The position numbers were made by a program, and so were the translations under genes. The notes below the pieces were generated by a model that was not told the DNA's origin, ran no database searches, and saw only the letters and a list, made by a program, of their open reading frames with translations. DNA of 64,000 nt from Photobacterium ganghwense (GTDB lineage: Bacteria; Pseudomonadota; Gammaproteobacteria; Enterobacterales; Vibrionaceae): assembly GCF_003025595.1 (NCBI RefSeq), contig NZ_PYMI01000003.1, positions 496,001 through 560,000 on the forward strand, written 5' to 3'. Shown in pieces: positions 61,901 through 64,000 of this stretch. The stretch's first letter is position 1, and every line of letters begins with the position of its first letter.

Positions 61901-63115
61901 ATGATTGATATTAAAACCGCAGCATACCGGCGAGCCAGCTTCGCGCTATGTCTAGGGTCGTTCCTGATATTTTGTAATCTTTACTTATTCCAGCCGATGC
62001 TGCCGATGATGGCTGACACGTTTTCCGCCAGCGCGACCCAGGTGAACTGGCTGGTGGCGGCCAGCACGTTTGCCCTTGCCCTGACTCTGGTACCTTGGGC
62101 AGTCTGGTCTGAGCGGGTAGGTCGCCGGGAAGTCATGCTGATCAGCTTGGCGATGGTACCGGTGATTGGCAGTCTGATGGTCATGGCCGATTCGTTGCTG
62201 ACGCTCAGTCTGGCGAGGGCTCTCATGGGTGCCGCGCTGGCGGGTTTTGCGGCTGTGGCTGTGGCATACATGGCCGAAGAGTTTACTCCGCGAGCCTTGA
62301 TGCTGGCCGTGGGCGGGTATATCAGCGCAAACTCGCTGGGCGGTATCATTGGTCGTATCAGCGGCGGTTTTTTATCTGAACAGTTTGGCTGGCAGGGCGC
62401 GGCGCTGGTGATGGCAGTATTTAGCCTGTTGGTAGCGATTCTGGTGTATTTCCTGTTGCCGAAGCAGGCGCACTTTACGCCGTCTACCGGCCAGTTGCGG
62501 CAGCAGACACTCAGTGTATTTCACCATTTACGTAACCCGGTGCTACGGATTGCGATGCTGATTGGCGGGGTCAACTTCGCCCTGTTTGTGAACCTGTATA
62601 CCGTTATGGGGTTCCGGTTGGTCGCTGAACCTTATTCGGTACCGGTCAGCTGGGCATCCATGATTTTTCTCTGTTACCTGAGCGGCACATTATCCGCCAA
62701 GCTCAGCGGGCGTTGGACCCAGCATTTCCGCACCATTCCGGGTATGGTGTTGGGAACAGTGGTGAGTGCTGTGGGGATGTGGGTTGCAGCACTAGAGTCG
62801 ATAGCTGCCATTGTGGTCGGTTTGCTGTTAATCAGTTCAGGGGCTTTTTTTACTCACTCACTGGCTTATGGCTGGGTAAGCCAGCGGGCAAAATCGGCCA
62901 AGGCCAAGGCCACGGCCACGGCGTTGTATCTGGTTCACTATTACGCGGGGGGCAGCCTGGGTGGGTTCTATCTGATTTACTGCTGGCAGCATTATGGCTG
63001 GCATGGGGTGATAGCCGGAGGCAGTGTGTTGTATCTGATTCTTTTGCTGCTGTGTTTTATGTTGGCAAAACAGTCTAATCAGACTCCGACCGGCAATGAA
63101 CTGCCAATTAATTAA
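61901..63115 (+). CDS. YnfM-like MFS transporter
   Basis: A 404-residue major-facilitator transporter with twelve helices. It has FCNLYLFQPMLPMMADTFSASATQVNWLVAASTFALALTLVPWAVWSERVGRREVMLISL (residues about 24-85), containing the loop 2-3 motif SERVGRREV, and GGYISANSLGGIIGRISGGFL. This is the YnfM/arabinose-efflux-type group. It likely exports a small molecule; the substrate is unknown. I use ATG 61901; GTG at 61895 is possible. It is paired with the divergent LysR gene. Followed by two short repeats and a terminator. Confidence 0.92.
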   Translation: MIDIKTAAYRRASFALCLGSFLIFCNLYLFQPMLPMMADTFSASATQVNWLVAASTFALALTLVPWAVWSERVGRREVMLISLAMVPVIGSLMVMADSLLTLSLARALMGAALAGFAAVAVAYMAEEFTPRALMLAVGGYISANSLGGIIGRISGGFLSEQFGWQGAALVMAVFSLLVAILVYFLLPKQAHFTPSTGQLRQQTLSVFHHLRNPVLRIAMLIGGVNFALFVNLYTVMGFRLVAEPYSVPVSWASMIFLCYLSGTLSAKLSGRWTQHFRTIPGMVLGTVVSAVGMWVAALESIAAIVVGLLLISSGAFFTHSLAYGWVSQRAKSAKAKATATALYLVHYYAGGSLGGFYLIYCWQHYGWHGVIAGGSVLYLILLLLCFMLAKQSNQTPTGNELPIN

Positions 63116-63182
63116 GCCTCTAAGTTAAGCCCCTAGCTAAAACACTCAGTTAGAGCATTCACAAATAGAGGCAGCCTAGGTA

Positions 63183-63242
63183 AGTAGAAAAGTAGAAAAG
63201 TAGAAAAAGCAGTTAAACACAAAGCAAGTAGCAAGTAGCAAG
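63183..63242 (+). repeat. Two short tandem repeats after MFS gene
   Basis: AGTAGAAA three times (63183-63206) and GCAAGTA two and a half times (63224-63242). Two different units within 60 bp, between the MFS stop and the terminator. Confidence 0.8.
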
Positions 63243-63246
63243 AAAT

Positions 63247-63284
63247 ATCCCGGACGGTTTATCGGGGAACGAACCGTCCGGGAT
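63247..63284 (-). terminator. Terminator of glpC
   Basis: ATCCCGGACGGTT/AACCGTCCGGGAT, 13 bp, 12-nt loop; followed on the minus strand by ATTTCTTG. It lies directly after the glpC stop. It may also stop the MFS transcript. Confidence 0.8.
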
Positions 63285-63292
63285 GAGGGTTA

Positions 63293-64000
63293 TCAGGCTA
63301 ATGCCATCGCCAGCAGGGAAACCGGGTGAATGGCTTCCAGCTCACTGTTTTCTTCAATCTGCCATTTGCACGTTTCGCAGTCCGTGATGGCAAAGTCCGC
63401 TTTGGCCCGGTTGATTTGCCGAAACAAATCATTACCGATGGCCATCGAGGTGTCATAGTTTTCCGTTTTAAAGCCATAAGTCCCGGCCAGGCCACAACAC
63501 TGGCTGTCCAGTACCTGCAGCTCTAGCCCCGGAATCATTTTCAGCAACTCGATGGTGTACAGGCTGCCGCCGGTGCGTTCCAGGTGACACGGTGTGTGGT
63601 ACACCACTTTTTTGTTTACAGGCTTCAGCTTCGGCATCCGGCCATTCATAAACTGCTTGAGCAGGTAGCGGGTCACATACTCAATGCGGTTGGCGACCTG
63701 GCTGTTGTCGACTTTCAGGACATGCGGATACTCTTCTTTCAGGGTAAACGAGCAGGTTGAAGAGGTCGACAGAATCGGAGCATCATACTTTTCAACTGCT
63801 TCGACAAAGCTGTTCACGTTCAGGCGGGCGTTCTTTTTCGCCTTATCGAAGAACCCGTTGGCAATCAGCGGCACACCGCAGCATTTTTCCTTTTCTACCA
63901 GCTGAACGCCAATGCTCATGGCATTCATGACCTTGATAAAATCTTTCCCCAGCTGAGGGTGGTTGTAGTTCACGTAACAACCGTGGAAGTAGTGAACCTG
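63293..64000 (-). CDS. glpC: Anaerobic glycerol-3-phosphate dehydrogenase subunit C (N-terminal part beyond window)
   Basis: The C-terminal 235 residues of GlpC; the frame runs to the window edge without a stop, so the start and the N-terminal ferredoxin-like part are missing. Two CCG domains are visible: HGCYVNYNHPQLGKDF leading to EKCCGVPLIANGFFDKA, and YHTPCHLERTG leading to SQCCGLAGTYGFK. These Cys-rich domains bind a Fe-S cluster. GlpC anchors GlpAB to the membrane and passes electrons to menaquinone in anaerobic growth on glycerol. glpA and glpB should lie just beyond the edge. A terminator follows the stop codon. Confidence 0.95.
   Translation of the reverse strand, partial: QVHYFHGCYVNYNHPQLGKDFIKVMNAMSIGVQLVEKEKCCGVPLIANGFFDKAKKNARLNVNSFVEAVEKYDAPILSTSSTCSFTLKEEYPHVLKVDNSQVANRIEYVTRYLLKQFMNGRMPKLKPVNKKVVYHTPCHLERTGGSLYTIELLKMIPGLELQVLDSQCCGLAGTYGFKTENYDTSMAIGNDLFRQINRAKADFAITDCETCKWQIEENSELEAIHPVSLLAMALA

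Overview
This 64-kb window looks like chromosomal DNA of a marine gammaproteobacterium of the Vibrionaceae, at roughly 50% G+C. A Photobacterium or close relative fits best, but this is inferred from gene content and protein resemblance and not from a marker-gene tree. Pointers are the YaeR-type VOC protein, DUF2947 and DUF3108 proteins, YggN-like protein, YnfM-type exporter, KatG, YgiQ, GlpC, and E. coli-like tRNA-Cys and tRNA-Leu with encoded CCA. I see no insertion sequence, integrase, prophage or CRISPR array.

Left end (1-4.4 kb): two brnQ branched-chain amino-acid carriers on the minus strand, the first running off the window. Each has its own matching promoter, a short leader ORF ending in a run of Val/Ile/Leu codons, and mutually exclusive RNA hairpins. 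These are two ilv-like transcription attenuators on transporter genes, and the leaders differ in which amino acid dominates. From 4.9 to 12.9 kb lies a catabolic island: a PLP deaminase/dehydratase facing an RpiR-type regulator, N-acyl-D-amino-acid deacylase, RidA, sodium:solute symporter, KDG kinase and KDPG aldolase. The chemistry joins up if the substrate is N-acetyl-D-glucosaminate (oxidised GlcNAc from chitin): deacetylation, elimination/deamination to KDG, phosphorylation, cleavage to pyruvate and glyceraldehyde-3-phosphate.

Middle (13-34 kb): a lipoprotein resembling a 5'-nucleotidase without its metal-site motifs, a tRNA-Cys/tRNA-Leu unit, a KefB/C-type antiporter, a LysR/EamA divergent pair, katG, several small or hypothetical genes, a lone solute-binding protein, a BCCT betaine-type carrier, then 5-oxoprolinase pxpABC followed by a gamma-glutamylcyclotransferase-like gene (an enzyme type that makes 5-oxoproline), a zinc-ribbon protein, a DUF3108 protein and an acyl-CoA ligase.

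Right part (34-64 kb): a tightly coupled operon of TonB-dependent receptor, YfiR-like periplasmic protein and membrane diguanylate cyclase (minus strand, 39.7-35.0 kb), which reads as an outer-membrane-to-c-di-GMP signalling line. It is followed by pirin, a FAN1-like nuclease, a Nudix-PAP2 fusion with altered PAP2 catalytic residues, a YdiJ-type FAD/Fe-S dehydrogenase, aquaporin, an LpxH-like phosphoesterase, a LysR/CDF pair, a NYN-domain protein, YggN-like protein, a second (Cache) diguanylate cyclase, YgiQ, an Aer-like chemoreceptor, a LysR/MFS pair and the C-terminal part of glpC.

Across the window many gene-free gaps carry short tandem repeats (5-19 bp units), each with a unit of its own. 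Most operons end in clear stem-loop terminators.
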